A DNA stretch of 64,000 nucleotides, taken from assembly GCF_949987535.1 (NCBI RefSeq), contig NC_080064.1, positions 39,442,282 to 39,506,281 on the forward strand, given 5' to 3'. Under the pieces are notes generated by a model. The model worked only from the letters and a program-made list of their open reading frames with translations. It made no database searches and was not told the DNA's origin. The number at the start of each line of letters is the position of its first letter. The stretch's first letter is position 1. The position numbers and the translations under genes were made by a program. This DNA is from Balaenoptera acutorostrata (Eukaryota; Chordata; Mammalia; Artiodactyla; Balaenopteridae). Positions 22,911 through 36,149 of this stretch are shown here, in pieces.

Positions 22911-25414
22911 TCCAGTCAAGAAAGGCAGACAGAATCTTCCCCATGCTTCAAACCCCTGACTTCCTCTTCTGTCACCAGCTGGTCAAGCGAGTCTTTTATG
23001 CTTTGTTTATAGATGCATCTGAAAACTTAGAAACTAATAAACTGTGTTTTTCATGTAATTGTGTTATCATCGTTCATTGCAGATCCGGGGGTTCCTAGAT
23101 TGCATATTCTTACTTACACCCCTTTTTCTTTTCCTCAAATTCCTAACTGCCTTTATCTCTCCCTCATATTTATCCAGTCTCTCTTTCATCCAGTCTTACT
23201 CTCTCCCCAGAGACTTCCTTCCAAGGCCCTCTATTCTCATGCTGTAATGTGATAAGCTCGTGTCCAAGCCTGCTGGACATCCATCACTTTAACTTCCTTT
23301 CACAGCTTTCTGTGTGGGGTCCACCCTTTTTTTGAAACATGTTTCCCACTTTCATGGTTTATGTCCATGTTTGTCTAGAGCACACCCACACCTTCCAAGT
23401 AACCACCTGAGGAAGAATGCATAGGATGTAAATATTCTCCTGGCGTGTCTCCCTATGTCTTTACTATATCTGTATAGTTGATGGTTCATACAACTATGTT
23501 CCCTCAGCACTTTGAAGCATTTCTCTACTAACTTCTAGCATCCTGTGTTGCTGCTGAGAATTCTGAAGTCACTCTGATTACCATTCCTTTGTGACCTTTT
23601 TTTCTTTATTTTTATCTTTCTCCCATCTGAAAGCTTTTAGATCTTCTCTTTATCTCCCTGTATTTAAAAAGTCAGGATATGGTACCCAAGGGCAGATCAT
23701 TTTTTCATTCATTTTGGGGGCACATATTGAGCTCTTTTAATATGGAGACTTTGTGAACTTTGTTCAAGGGAAATTTTCTTAGGTAACTTTTAAATAATTT
23801 CTCCATTTTTATCTGTTTTTGCTAGAATTCCCATTTGTTAGATTTTTAACTTCGTGTATTGGTCCTTTATGTCTCATATTTTCTCTCATGTTTTCTACCT
23901 TCTTATCTTTTTATTTCACTCTCTGAGAAATTTCCTTAACTTGAAAACATTGAAACCTACTAAAATTTGAAATATATATTTAGATTTTCAAGAGCTCTCT
24001 CTTGTTGTCTGGTTGTTTCTTTTTTCTTCATGCCATCTAGTTTTTATTTTATGGATACACTGTCTCCTTGAATCTCTATAAGGATTGTATTGAGTGTAAA
24101 ACTTTTCTTTTTCTTTTTTTTTTAGTTCTTTTCTGGTCCTTGCATTATTTCCATTTCCTTTGGGGTCATTTTATTTGTTTGTCTTACTCTTTCAGTTTGG
24201 TGGCTTTCCTCAAATGTTTGGTAATCCTTGGCTGTCCATTCATATTTACAAATGAGAACTAAAGAGCTTGCTGTTAACTAGTGTGCATGCCTCAGGTTGA
24301 CTGGGCAGTCAGTCAGTCTATAGTAGAGGACTTGCTTCCCCTACTCCCACCCCGATACCAGAACATGAAGGTCTTTCATCTGGGGACAATAGATTGCTCC
24401 AGAAGCACCCCCCCACCCCCCGATCTTCCCCTGGAGAGTAGACCCTGACCTCTTGGTGCTCTGTGCCTGGGGTTGAGGAGAGACTGTCCAATGTCGATTT
24501 TTAATTAATCCCCTGTTTTAAGCTCTGTGTCTTGCTGGTTCTGCCAAGACAGGCTGCCTCCTTCCTTGGCTGTATCTTCCTCTCCGAACACTGTCCTAAG
24601 ACTTTCTCTGCCCTCCTGCATCAGTTACCACTCCTCCACCTGCTTTGTATTGTTCTGTTGTAATAGCTTGTCTCCTGAGGTTACCTCACCCATTATCTTT
24701 ATTGTTGTGGTTTGCATCCTTTGTATTCCTTAATAGTCATTTTATCAATAGAAGTCTCTCAAGCAAAAGGGGCATAAAACAAGCAGTCAATTTATCATCC
24801 TCAAGGACATGTCAGCCCAAGCTCTTCCTTATTATCCCTCTAATTACAGCACTGGCCCAATTGTGAGGTCCTCCAAGTGTGTCTCCTGTGCACACTCTCT
24901 CCTCCCCTAGCCCCAGGCACCTCTTCCTCACCCATCAAGGCTCTCTCCTCCTCAGGAAAGGACCGTAAACTCCTTTACTCTGAGGTGCCTGTCAGAGGGT
25001 GAGAACTTCAGAGAACACAGTCCCCATTGGTTCAGACCTAACAAATGAAGAGTGAATGGTGGGATCTCAGTTCTAGGGCGTAGTTTAGGGAAGTTCTACC
25101 TCAGGTGTGAGTGCGGGTCTTCTATGCCTCGAGGCCCTAAAATGCTCCCATGTTACTCACTGGTGATAATAGCACAAATGTGACTCTCCCAGAGGACTGA
25201 GACGGCCCAACTGTGGCTGGAGAGCAGCTGCTGCTTCTCTGCACTACAACCCCTGCCCCCGGGCCTGGACTTTGACAGAAGATCCAACTCACTCTTGCTT
25301 AAACCTTTAGAACATTATTTGCTTACTTAAGTCCAGAGGCTGTGTGGTGGCTCATAGGTAACAAGGACCATGACCCTTTCCATCTTCCACATCATCGTCC
25401 TCAGGGTGTAGGTA

Positions 25415-26512
25415 TGGTAGATTACATTTTCCAAAGATGGAGGCAACAGTATCTCCCATGCCACTTGCTCTTCTGCAATGTGACCTTGCCATGCCTTCAT
25501 TAAGAGGTGGAGTCATGGATAAAGAAGATGTGGTATATATATATATACAATGGAGTATTACTCAGCCAAAGAAGAGTGAAATAATGCCATTTGCAGCAAC
25601 ATGGATGGACCTAGAGATTATCATACTAAGCGAAGTAAGTCAAGCAGAGAAAGACAAATGCCATATGATATCATTTATATGTGGAATCTAAACTATGACA
25701 CAAATGAACATATCTACAAAACAGAAACAGAGAACAGACTTGTGGTTGCCAAAGGGGAGGGGGAGTGGGGGAGGGAAGGATTGGGAGTTTGGGATTAGCA
25801 GATGCAAACTAGCATGTATAGGATGGATAAACAACAAGGTTCTACTGTATAGCACAGGGAACTATATTCATATCCTGTGATAAACCATAATGGAAAAGAA
25901 TATGAAAGAGAATGTATATATCTATAACTGAGTCACTTTGCTGTACAGCAGAAATTAACACAACATTGTAAATTAACTATACTTCAATAAAAATTAAAAA
26001 AGAAAAAGAGGTAGAATCTAATTCTCTTCCCCTTTAATCTGGGCTGGCCATAGTGACTAGCTTAACCAATATAATGTGGTAGAAATGACATTTTGAACTT
26101 TCAAGGTCAGGTCATAAGCCTTGCAGCATCTGTCTGGGCCTCTTAAAATGCTTAGTGCTTGAAACACTTGCCCTCGGAAACCAGCAGCCATGCTGGGGGT
26201 CACCCAAGCCACATGAAGGGGCCATGTGCAGGTGTCCTGGTCAAGAGCCCTGGCTGAGCTCTCCCTGGACATCCAGCATCAACCGCCAGCTATGTGAGTG
26301 AGCCATCTAGGACATCCAGACCAGGTGAGCCTTTAGATGACTCCTGCCCGAGCCTCCACCAGATTGTAACCTCATAAGAGACCTCAAGTGAGAACCATCT
26401 AGTTGAGCCCAGTCAACCTACAGAATGGTGAAAGATAATACTTAGTTGTTGTTTTAAGATACTGAATTTGGGGAGGTAATTTGTTACATAGTAAAAGATG
26501 ACTGGAACAGTT
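25415..26512 (+). mobile_element. MLT1-like LTR, split by an L1 insertion
   Basis: Similarity on both sides of the L1: ATGGAGGCAACAGTATCTCC on the left, and AATCTGGGCTGGCCATAGTG through GTTTTAAGATACTGAATTTG and TTTGTTACATAG on the right. These are standard MLT1/MaLR LTR phrases. The left boundary is uncertain. Confidence 0.6.
25512..26005 (+). mobile_element. 5'-truncated L1 LINE 3' end
   Basis: About 490 bp of artiodactyl/cetacean L1 3' sequence, including AACATGGATGGACCTAGAGA, CACTTTGCTGTACAGCAGAA and an AATAAAAATTAAAA tail. The near-identical repeat AAGAGGTGGA / AAGAGGTAGA on either side is the target duplication. Confidence 0.88.
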
Positions 26513-27244
26513 GGCTTTCTTCCTCTCGCCTGTAGCCTCAAGTTACAAGATGGCCTCCTCAACTACGAGCACCATTACAAACAACCACATCTAAAAGCAG
26601 AAGTAAGGAAGTAAGTACAGACCAAAGTCTTTCTCCTTGAGTGACTTTAAGGGAGAGGAATATCTTACCCAGAAGTCACCCAGCAGAATCCCCCATATTC
26701 TCACTCAGTTCTCCCAGAACTGGGTCACACAGCCTCTCCTAACCACTAGACAGGCTGGGTACAGCCTCTTTAGTGGGAGGTAGGCAAAGGAATAGGAGGT
26801 TGGGAATCGCTGTCGTTTGGGCAACCAACAGCGTCGGCTATACTTTGTTGATGTGGTGGTTGTTCTAGGGGGAAGAACAATCATGTGGGAAAATGACCCC
26901 ATGCTAAAGACGGAACCTTCACTGCTCCTTCCAGAAGCGAAGCTGCCTCAGTGGGAACAAGTTTATTGAAAACTCCTTCTTTAGGTAGGAAGCATGGTGT
27001 ACTGCCTGGAGTCCCCCGCTGGGAGGCAGAACCTGGCTCTAGAGCTTGCTAGTGGTGCGGTATTAGTGGGTTAGTTCCCCATTCTGTGCCTCAGTTTCCT
27101 CGTCTGCACACAGAAAGGATTCCTTCCAACTCCTTCACGCTAGGAGAAGCCGGGGCAGAAGGGAAGTGCTGGACGCTTACCGTGTGTGGAGGCCGTGCAC
27201 TGCCCAAGTCAAGCTCGGCAGAGCCTGCCTCTGGCCACAGATGT

Positions 27245-27420
27245 TGGGATTTGCCAAACAAACCCTAATCACTTAATGAGAAATGAAAATGGTGCCTGGT
27301 TCCTCCACTTAATTGCCCCTTTGAAAACAACACACGGGAGATTTACAGTAATCACCATAATCGCCTCGTAAAAACCCAAGAATTTGAGGACTGACATGCC
27401 TCATTTCTGGGAGGAATTAG
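27245..27420. promoter_or_regulatory. Candidate regulatory block with homeobox-type motifs
   Basis: Unique sequence with CCTAATCACTTAATG, CACTTAATTGCC and CAGTAATCACCATAATC, that is, repeated TAATCAC- and CACTTAA-type motifs within 120 bp. Function is inferred from motif clustering only. Confidence 0.3.
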
Positions 27421-28109
27421 AGGCAAAAATTAAGGCAAGGAATTCCTGGCCTGCCTTGGCCTTGGCTCCCTGGAATCCAGGACTCTGCCCACAGAGAGCC
27501 TGCCACCCTGGACAGCCTCCTGGCCCAAGCAAATACGGCTCCAAATGCTCGGCAGCAGTGTTTCCTCACAGGCCTGCTTCCTGGACCTCTTTGTCATTGG
27601 TACTGCCTAAGGAAGGTAGACCAAATGCCAGAGGGCCTGACATCCCTGAGGGTCAGATGGAGGTCCTCAAGGAGAAGAGAGAGGAATCTTGCTGCACCCA
27701 CTAGCGACGTCTGAGCTAAAGGACGGGAGGGGAGAGGAGATGCAGAGGTGGGAGCACAGGCTGTCCCTAGTCCCTGGAAAGCCGCAGCTCTCAGGTTCTC
27801 CTGAGGCCATCCATCTTGATTTGCACACCTCCCACGACAAGGTGTTCTGACCTCCCAGGACATCTGCTAAGGTAGCCTGGCAGGGAGAAGCTTCACACTC
27901 AGCTCAGCAGAAGTCTCTTGCCTTTCACTGCCTCATAACTGGACTCAGAATCACTGAGTGTCAAGGTTAGAACTGTCCTCTGGGTTTGCGTCTCCAGCTT
28001 CTCCCCTCGATAGCAATTCCTTTCTTTCTTCCCTCACTCTCCTCTACTCATTCATTCAAAAATATCTATTAAATCCCTGACGTGCATCAGAAACTACCAA
28101 TTCTTACCA

Positions 28110-28620
28110 CAGTAGCCAGAGTGGTGCTTTTAAAACCTGAATCAGATCACTCTCCAAATCAAAGGGAAGGCGGCTCCTGCACGGCTCGCATGCCCCGCCC
28201 TTCGCCCACTCTGCTCCAGCCACGCTGGCCCTCCTTGCTGTTCCTGGAAAACACCAGGGACCCTCCCACCTCAGCGCTTTTGCCCTTGCTGTTCCCACTG
28301 CCAGGAAGGCCCTTCCCCGGTATATCCAAATGCCTCCCTCCCTCACTTCCTTCCAGGCCTTTCCTCACCTCCCTACATAAAATTGCACCCCTACTCTCTC
28401 TATTATCTTCCCCAACTTTATTTCTGTCCGTCATGCTCATTACCTTCTGAGATACAGTCCACTCTAAGATTTGCTGGTTGTCTCTCTACACTAGAAGGTA
28501 AGCTCCAAAGGGCAGGGGTTTTTGTCTTTTTTTTTTTTTCACGATTATATTCAAACACTTAGCACAGCAGCTGTCACATGGTAGGTGCTCAATGAATATC
28601 TGTTGAGTGAATGAACCATG
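28110..28620 (+). mobile_element. L2 LINE 3' end
   Basis: Good L2 tail match: CTTGCTGTTCCCACTGCCAG, CTTCCAGGCCTTTCCTCACC, AAGGTAAGCTCCAAAGGGCA, and the end TAGGTGCTCAATGAATATCT. Confidence 0.8.
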
Positions 28621-29599
28621 TGGAGAGAGCAGAGAAAAAGATAAAGCCCCCACCCTTGTGGAACTTAGAGTCTGGTGACAGAGGCAGATGTTAGGCAAAT
28701 AGTCACCTGTAGGACTAAGTGACTCAACTGTGGTAAACGCTGGCGGGAACTCGGCAGGTGGAATGAGGGTGATCTGACCACAGGCCAGACAGGCCAGTTG
28801 GCGGAAATTTGGCACAAAAATCCTCTGTTTGCGAGAGGATTGGACATGTAGGGTGATGAGGGTTTGGGCCACAAAGCTTCAGGAGGAAAAGGTGCTGGAG
28901 AAGTTTGGGGTGCCACCTCTAGACCCTCTAAAGGCAACGGGACTCTGTGACGAGAGGGCGGCCGTCCGCAAACTGGGTTCAAGTACCCCCTCCTCTGCCT
29001 CTTCCCAGCCACTCACCCTGGGGCAAGCCACCTCAGGGCCAGAGCACTAGGTTCCTTGTCTGTGGGCTGGAGAAGGGATAACTAGGCCTGCCGGGAGGAA
29101 GGGATGAAATATTTGTTAGAGCCGGAGCCTGTAGGTGCTTGGTGAGTGCCAGCTCCTTTCCAGCCCCTTTCTTCTTTGTTGAACTTTGCAACATCCAGTC
29201 TCTTTTCAAATAGCTGCTCCGCCTTCTCTCCTGGCCCCTCACAGCCTTGGGGAGCAGTATGAGGAAGGGAAGCATCTAATCAACCTGAATGTCAACTGCA
29301 GGTTAACAGACATGAACAGGACCTTTGGGGGCAGCATGTGACAGAGGATTAGACTGATTTCTGCTGAGCCCCAGCCCCTCCTGGGCTCCGGGCCAAACAG
29401 GGTTGGCTTTGGAGCTATTGACTACATCTCCCATCAGCCTCCGGGCCGATGCCTGCTGACCCATCATAGGACCATGTGACTAGAATGAAGCTTGGGGTGG
29501 GGGATGGCTGACAAAGCTAGTGACACAACTAGTGTTGCCAACTGCCAGGCTCTGGGAGGAGCCCTCCTTGACTGACAACCTAGAGAGAACTCCCAGCAC

Positions 29600-29685
29600 A
29601 GACCCATGCACGCACATACACGTGTTCGCGTGCACACACACACGCACGCACACGCACGCACACACATATCCACACACAACTCCCG
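29600..29685. repeat. CA/CG dinucleotide-rich repeat
   Basis: Imperfect (CACG)n and (CA)n run with Z-DNA-type alternating purine-pyrimidine sequence. Confidence 0.75.
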
Positions 29686-30690
29686 GCTCCACAGCGCCCC
29701 CCACCATGGGATGACGAATCCCTGCTCACTCACATCCTGCTCTCTCTCCTGATTGGTAAGTGGGGGAGGGAGGTTGGTAGGAGGCAGCAAACACATCACT
29801 TCTTCCCGTGGTTAGCGTGGACAGCGGCTACACTCAGGCGTGTGGCAAACTCTCGCGTACTGTGGGCCGGCTCCAGTGTTAAGCAACGGAGAAGCGATGA
29901 ATCAGATCTGAGTCTTGGCCTCAGGGCTCACATTCTATTGGGGACAACAGACACTTGCACAGGTAATTACTATATAAACTACACAGTAGAGGGTCCAAGA
30001 GGGAACCTGCAGAAAGAAAACCTGGATTACACTTTGGGGGTTGAGGGTGGTGACAGGAAAGGCTTTGGGATAAGGTAGCCTTTAAGCTGGGCTGAGATTG
30101 GATGGAAGGGCTCCTAGGCTAGTAGAACTGCGCAAAGTCACAGAGGCGGGAGAGTGAGGGGCCGGCAGGAAATGGCAAAATGCCTGATGTCAGCCTAGAG
30201 CACAGGTGGGATGTAATTGCTTTCACCACAGCGATTCGGTTTGTAACCAGCCCTGAGGAACCCTCCCAGGGGCTAATGCCTCCCAATCCTTCCCTGCATC
30301 CGCCGGACACCTCGGATGGCTTTGGATGGCTTCTAGGGGACCAGAAGACCACTGTCTTTCTTGTTTGCTACTTCACTGCCCTGCTTGGCCCTACATTCGA
30401 CTCCTTCAAATTAGCCTCTCTTGCATCATCTCAAGTGTCCCCTGGATGTGCTCCTGCCTCTCCTCACCCTGCTTACATGCATCTCATCCTTCAAGGACAG
30501 AGGAGTCCTGCTTCCTCCAGGAAAGCCCTCCTAACCACTCCACCTCACTCTGGCCTCCTCATCAGATCACCTGAAATGCCTGAAGTAACCATGTGGCTTC
30601 ACTCAATGACCCCTTTTCAGTAAAGGTGGTTTGTCACATGCTGTAGAATGATGCTGTTTTCACAACAAGAAATTCACTAGAGTCTGTTTA

Positions 30691-30788
30691 ATATATGCAT
30701 ATGTATAACTGATTCACTTTGCTGTACAGCAGAAACTAACACAACATTGTAAATCAACTACACTCCAATAAAAATTAATTTAAAAAAA
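30691..30788 (+). mobile_element. Very short L1 3' end insertion
   Basis: About 98 bp containing CACTTTGCTGTACAGCAGAA, AACATTGTAAATCAACTACA and CAATAAAAATTAATTT. A 22-bp target duplication (GAAATTCACTAGAGTCTGTT plus TA, one change) is at 30669-30690 and 30790-30811. Confidence 0.92.
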
Positions 30789-31289
30789 GGAAATCCACTA
30801 GAGTCTGTTTAAACAAAGAAAGGGGGATTGATTACAAGGGACTCAAGTGACCTAACGCAGGAAAGGACTTGACCTAGCTCAAGACCCCGGGGTGGGGGGG
30901 TGGTTCTCCCCACCTCTATCTCTGCCTCTTTGCTCTTTTCTTTTCCCAGACTGGCCTTCTCTGCCCCTCTGATCAGATGGGGGAAAACATGACAGTTCCA
31001 TCATGTCCAGCCATGTGGAAAGAATCTCCACATTTCCAAGAGAGGGTGATTGGACCAATTGGAGCAGGTGTCCCACTCTGGCCCAGTCAGCTTTGGGAGG
31101 GGAATGGGGTCACATGGTGCTAACACGGCTGCCAGGCTACCCCTCTGGGAGTCATTCCTCACAGTCCTGGGGGTTGGTGAGTGGTCTGTTCTGAGAGAAA
31201 GGAATTGTCATGAGCAGAGCAGATACCCCAAAGATGCCTGTTACGTATCTAATAATGTAATGTGACTATGTGCTCATGAATTCCAGTTC

Positions 31290-31555
31290 CAGACTATCCC
31301 ACTGACCTACTCTGTGACTTCAGGCAAGTCCCTACCCTCCTCTTGGGGTTGCAGTTTCTTCATTTGTACACCGAGGAGGGTGGGTCTAAGTGTTCTATTG
31401 GGCTCCCTAACTCTCTTGGACTTTGGACCAATTACCCTTTTTGAATCTCAGTTTTCTCATTTATGAAATGGGATAATGATATCTACCTCACAGAGTTATT
31501 GTAAGAGATGGGCATGAAAATATCTTACAAGGGTTGGGTACAGAGATGCTCAAGA
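31290..31555 (+). repeat. Two adjacent MIR remnants
   Basis: MIR landmarks occur twice. The first has GTGACTTCAGGCAAGTCCCT and TTTCTTCATTTGTACACC. The second has TCAGTTTTCTCATTTATGAA, ATGGGATAATGATATCTACC and TATTGTAAGAGAT. Confidence 0.6.
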
Positions 31556-32005
31556 AATGCTAGTGACTCGTAGATTTAAATTGGGGTGGCTGCCCTGCTC
31601 ACAGCAATTTCCCCCAAGGGTCATGACTGTGATGCCTTCATGTGTTTGGGAGAATTGCTTCTCCTTTAGTTGGGGGCTGCCATCCTCTGATAGTGATTTG
31701 CAAGGAGTGAGCATGGGTCCCAAATTGGATCATTCAAAGTGCTTCTCGGGGGCTTTTTTCTAACTGCTGCCCTTTTGTCTCTGTTTGCAGAACTGTGAGA
31801 GCAGGAAGCTTGCCAACAGCCAGGTCCCCAACCTTGTGGAGAAAGTGGTCTGGAAAAGTGATGCTGACATGAAGAGGATGTTTGAGTACTTGGTTCCAGA
31901 CGTCACTAAATCCAGTTACATCCTTGCCACGAACCAACAGCTCCTGATAATACCTTCTCCCTTCCCTTTCTAAGCCTCAGTATCCTTATCTATAAAATAA
32001 TGGGG

Positions 32006-32352
32006 GGGCTTCCCTGGTGGCACAGTGGTTAACAATCCACCTGCCAATGCAGGGGACATGGGTTCGAGCCCTGGTCCAGGAAGATCCCACATGCCGCGGA
32101 GCAACTAAGTGCGTGCACCACAATTACAGAGCCTGCTCTCTGGAGCCCGCGAGCCACAACTACTGAGCCCACATGCCACAACTACTGAAGCCCGTGCGCC
32201 TAGAGCCCGTGCTCCGCAACAAGAGAAGCCACCGCCATGAGAAGCCCGCGCACCGCAACGAAGAGTAGCCCCCGCTCAACACAACTAAAGAAAGCCCGCG
32301 AGCAGCAACAAAAACCCAACGCAGCCAAAAAATAAATAAATAAATTAAAAAA
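32006..32352 (+). mobile_element. CHR-family tRNA-derived SINE
   Basis: Head GGCTTCCCTGGTGGCACAG, B box GGTTCGAGCCC, a full body and an AATAAATAAATAAA tail. Target duplication AAAATAATGGGG on both sides (from 31994 and from 32353). Confidence 0.92.
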
Positions 32353-33138
32353 AAAATAATGGGGCTGCATCCTTCCCCCTTTATCTCTGATGCTCTATTA
32401 CTATGTTCATTAATTTATTCTTTCCATCAATTAGTCAGTCAGCATCCCTTGTGCATCTATTCTGTCCCTGGCCCTATGTTGGACACTGAGACTCTTGGCA
32501 AAGGAATAACTCCCATCCTCGGTTCTCAAGACTCAGAGTTAGGCAGGGGAGGGAGTTAAGCAACCATTCAGTACTGAGTGTGGTAATGGCTGTGACAGAA
32601 GGAAGCACAAAAACTGTGGGGATGTCAGAGAAGGAGACATATCCTCATTTGTAAGTCTTCCTGGAGGAGGTGGCAGGAGCTGAGTTTTTCAGATGGGGGT
32701 GGGCGCGGAGAAAGGAGGAAGAGCATTCCAGGCAGAAGAACCTGCCTTTGTAAGGGTCCAAAAGAGAATGAGAGAAAGTAGCTGCCTGGGGCCGGAGGGA
32801 AGGGGACACAGGAGATGACCTTATTTGTATTTTCCACCTATGTAACTTCTGGGAAAACAAGAAAAAACTCCACTTTTTAAAGCTTGGAAAATCCCCAGGG
32901 TGGAGTCTTTGAACAGGGATGAAAAGAAGTGACTTCTGACCACAGTAAAGCCCTGGAATGAATGATTCTTCCCCTAGTAGGCTGCCCCATTGGTCCTTGG
33001 TCCCATCACGAAATCCACACTCACAGTTGCATTCAGCGGCTGGTCCTAACGCTGTTGGATCCATCTAAAAATAGGAAGGCCTGGAGCCTAAGGCCAAGCA
33101 GATGACAGAAGAGCAGCCCACGCAGGCCTGGGAGGAGT

Positions 33139-33145
33139 GTAAACA
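33139..33145 (+). promoter_or_regulatory. Forkhead core motif GTAAACA in candidate element
   Basis: Perfect GTAAACA in unique sequence. A nearby non-repeat stretch (33130-33280) also carries GGTTAATGATGC and CTCCTAATGACTG. The match could be chance. Confidence 0.25.
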
Positions 33146-33914
33146 TCCCCACCTCATAGGAAACACACTCATTACATTGTGAGCAGAAGCGGTTAATGAT
33201 GCACCCTGGAGAAAATATGCAGTTATTGCCCCCAAACATGCCAAAGCCCTCCTAATGACTGCACGCCTGCTCCAAAGCAGAAACTGTTCCAGATGCTGCT
33301 TCTTGTCTCTGGGAGAGCCCTTCCTTCTTCCTGCCTGAGGTTCCAGAATTTTCCTTGGATTCTAGTCCTTAGGGAGACATATGGTGGGCTGGGATGGGCT
33401 GGGTGGGGAAAGTGATTGCCCTCCTGGGCCTCAGAGGGGCAGTCTAGGGGATCTCTGCCTTACAGACTGCTGTGGAGGCTGTGCCTGCCTGCCTGCCTGG
33501 TGCGGTGGGGGAAGAAGGGTGCCAGGCGGGAAGCTGGGAGCCAACGCTCTAGATGACGGTGGGGTGAGGGAGGTGAGCTCTAAACTTGAGTATTTTCAGC
33601 TTCTGCATCTATAATGAGTAATGAGTCTATAGGGAAGCAGTAATTTGCAAACTTGAAGCCCCAAACACACTCGGCGATGGCTGCCACTGGACGAGCCCTG
33701 GGCTTGGAACTACCTCCTGGCTGGGTGACTCTGGGCAGCTGCCCCACCTCTGTGAACCTCCATACCCTCATCTGTAAACTGGGGATGGTTTTGGAAATTA
33801 ACATTTTTTTCTCTTGTTAAAGAACTCATGCATGCTTATTCTCTATTTTTTAAATATGTAATCAACCCGTCTTTGTGATACATTCATATGATTTCAATTC
33901 AAGAGATGCAAATG

Positions 33915-33988
33915 GGGGAATTCCCTGGTGGTCCAGTGGTTAGGACTCTGCGCTTTCACTGCTGAGGGCCTGGGTTCAATCCCTGGTA
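33915..33988 (+). mobile_element. 3'-truncated short CHR-related SINE
   Basis: Head GGGGAATTCCCTGGTGGTCC and B-box-like GGGTTCAATCCC are present, with no A-tail. The element ends abruptly after CCCTGG. Confidence 0.8.
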
Positions 33989-34239
33989 ATGCCTTCCTCT
34001 CACTCCTGTTTTATAACCACACCATTTTTCTTCTACCTTGGCAACTGCTATTGGTTTCTGGTGTATCAAATGTATAAATTTTAAAAACTTTTAAATGAGG
34101 TATTAGCACATAACACGGCAAAGTGCATATATCTCAAGAGCAAAACTTGGTGAATAATGTTTATAGTTTTAATTCGTAAAAAAAAAGAAAGAAAGAAAGA
34201 AAAATGACCCCAATCTATCACCTAGAGATAAAACTGTTG

Positions 34240-34560
34240 ATATTGTGGTGTACTTTCTTCCCATTCTTTTTCTATGTATGTATACATAAACATTGATACC
34301 ATACTGTGTGACTTTTGTATGCTGTTTTTTATATCTAACATTATATCAAAAATATTTCCTCATGTCATTAAAAAGTCCTCAAAAATGTTCTACTTTCAAC
34401 GTTTGCCCAATGTTTCAAGGAACAGAGCAAACCTACTGCAGGACATTAGGTTCAATTTTTCCCCTATTATAAATTACACAGTGATGACCATCCCTGAATG
34501 AACATGCATCGTGAGCACATCCCTCAAGGTGAATTCCTAGCAGGGGAATTACTGAATCAA
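34240..34560 (+). mobile_element. Old L1-derived sequence
   Basis: AT-rich block with CATACTGTGTGACTTTTGTA, ATATTTCCTCATGTCATT and AAGGTGAATTCCTAGCAGGG. Its phrases parallel the block at 50560-51290, so both derive from one old LINE family, probably L1. Confidence 0.45.
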
Positions 34561-36149
34561 ATAATAAGAACTAAGTATTAGAACTCAGGATAAAATGGAG
34601 GGGGGCGGGGAGTGGTCAGGTCTGGCTCACAGAGCTGCTGTGTTAGGGATGTTCTGTAAGGCTCTGGCCTAGTGCTGGACACAGACACAGGGTTCCAGGA
34701 GTGTGAGCTAAGGGGTCCCAGAGCGAGGACAGGTCAATGCCTGCTCCTCCCCCTCCCCCGGGGCCCTGCCCTCTAGGGCCTCCCTCCCTGGAGCCCTCTG
34801 ACAGCCACAAAGGAGAGTCTCGGTCTTGTCTGAGCTTTATTATTTTAATCACTGGTGCTTTGCCAAGCGGTGGGCTGGTGAATGTTGAACAGCTGGATTG
34901 GGGGGAGGGGCACGGAGTAGAGGGGAGTAGGTTCTGATTTGTAGCATTTGTCAATTTCTGGTGTAAACCCTCCCACCGTGACTGATTTCAAACTACCAAC
35001 ATGTCACTGAAAGCAGTGCTGGGAGGAGATGCGCTAATCTCACCAGCTGGTGGGAGCCAGCTCCAGCACTCCAGTTCTAGTCTTTCTACCTGCCCGTCTC
35101 CCACTTTTCCCTCTTCTTAACCCCTCCTCATTCATCCCCCACGCTGAGGCTCATCCAAGGTGACAGAGAAGGAAGATTCTGTGGGATGTGAATGTGGCTA
35201 GAGAGCAAGAACACCATCTCCCAGGTCTCTAAAGGAAAAACTGAGGCTCAGGGAGGTCGAGATGCCCCAGCTCACCCAGCCAGGTGATCCTTCACAGGGT
35301 GTTTTTCTCTGGCCCCTGCTTGGGGGCACTTCTCAATGAGAGCCTGTGCCTGCTACTGTGGGAATACGCTGGCTTTTCTAACCACTCCTCTTCCTCTCTG
35401 GTGACTCCAGTGCCTGGATCCACAAGAGGTTGGGTCCCAGGCCTTGCCTTCAAGGAGCTGAGAGCCAGGTAGGGAGGCAGACACCCGAGGCAGAGAGGCG
35501 AGTGCTCTACAGAAGCTGCCCTGTTCAGTGGACTCCAGGCTGGGCTTCCAGCCTCCTCGCTTCTCTCTTTATAACAGACTTTGTCCCTTCCTCCTTCTTA
35601 AGGGAACTGTTTTATTTCAGTATCCACTCTCTAACACACAGCAACCCACTTCATGTGAAAGTGACCCATTCCCAGTTCTGGGAGTAGGTAGGTTCTGATT
35701 AGTCCTAGTCAAACCTGTAATTCATTCCTCCTTGCCAGTGATTGGTTTAGGAGTGGGGAAGTGATCCAACTCTGGCCAATGAGAGCTGAGGAGACATTGG
35801 AGTGGGGGGAGGGGAGCTTTCCTCTCCTAAGAAATAGGCAGAGAAAGAGACAACCTCTCTTCTTCTGGATACTTGGAACTCAGTGTTGTAGTTCTGGGTG
35901 CTGTAATTATCTGTCGCCAGCCTGAAGATGAAGCCAACCCATGAGGGACCACAGAGCCAAGAGAATCACAGAAAAGGGGAGCCAGAGTCCTAACTGTATC
36001 CTGCCTCTGACCTTCTTGTTAGGGAGAAAACACATTTCCCTACAGCCTAAATCACTTTGAGTTGAGATTTTCTGTACTTGAAGCCCAAAACATCCTAAAT
36101 GATAAAACCCTTCTGGCCCATCATCCACATTGCAAATGCAGTGATTACT

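Noticed and set aside
29415..29445. GACTACATCTCCCATCAGCC, resembling a ZNF143-type site
   Set aside because: Several mismatches to the motif as I know it, and no promoter-like context.
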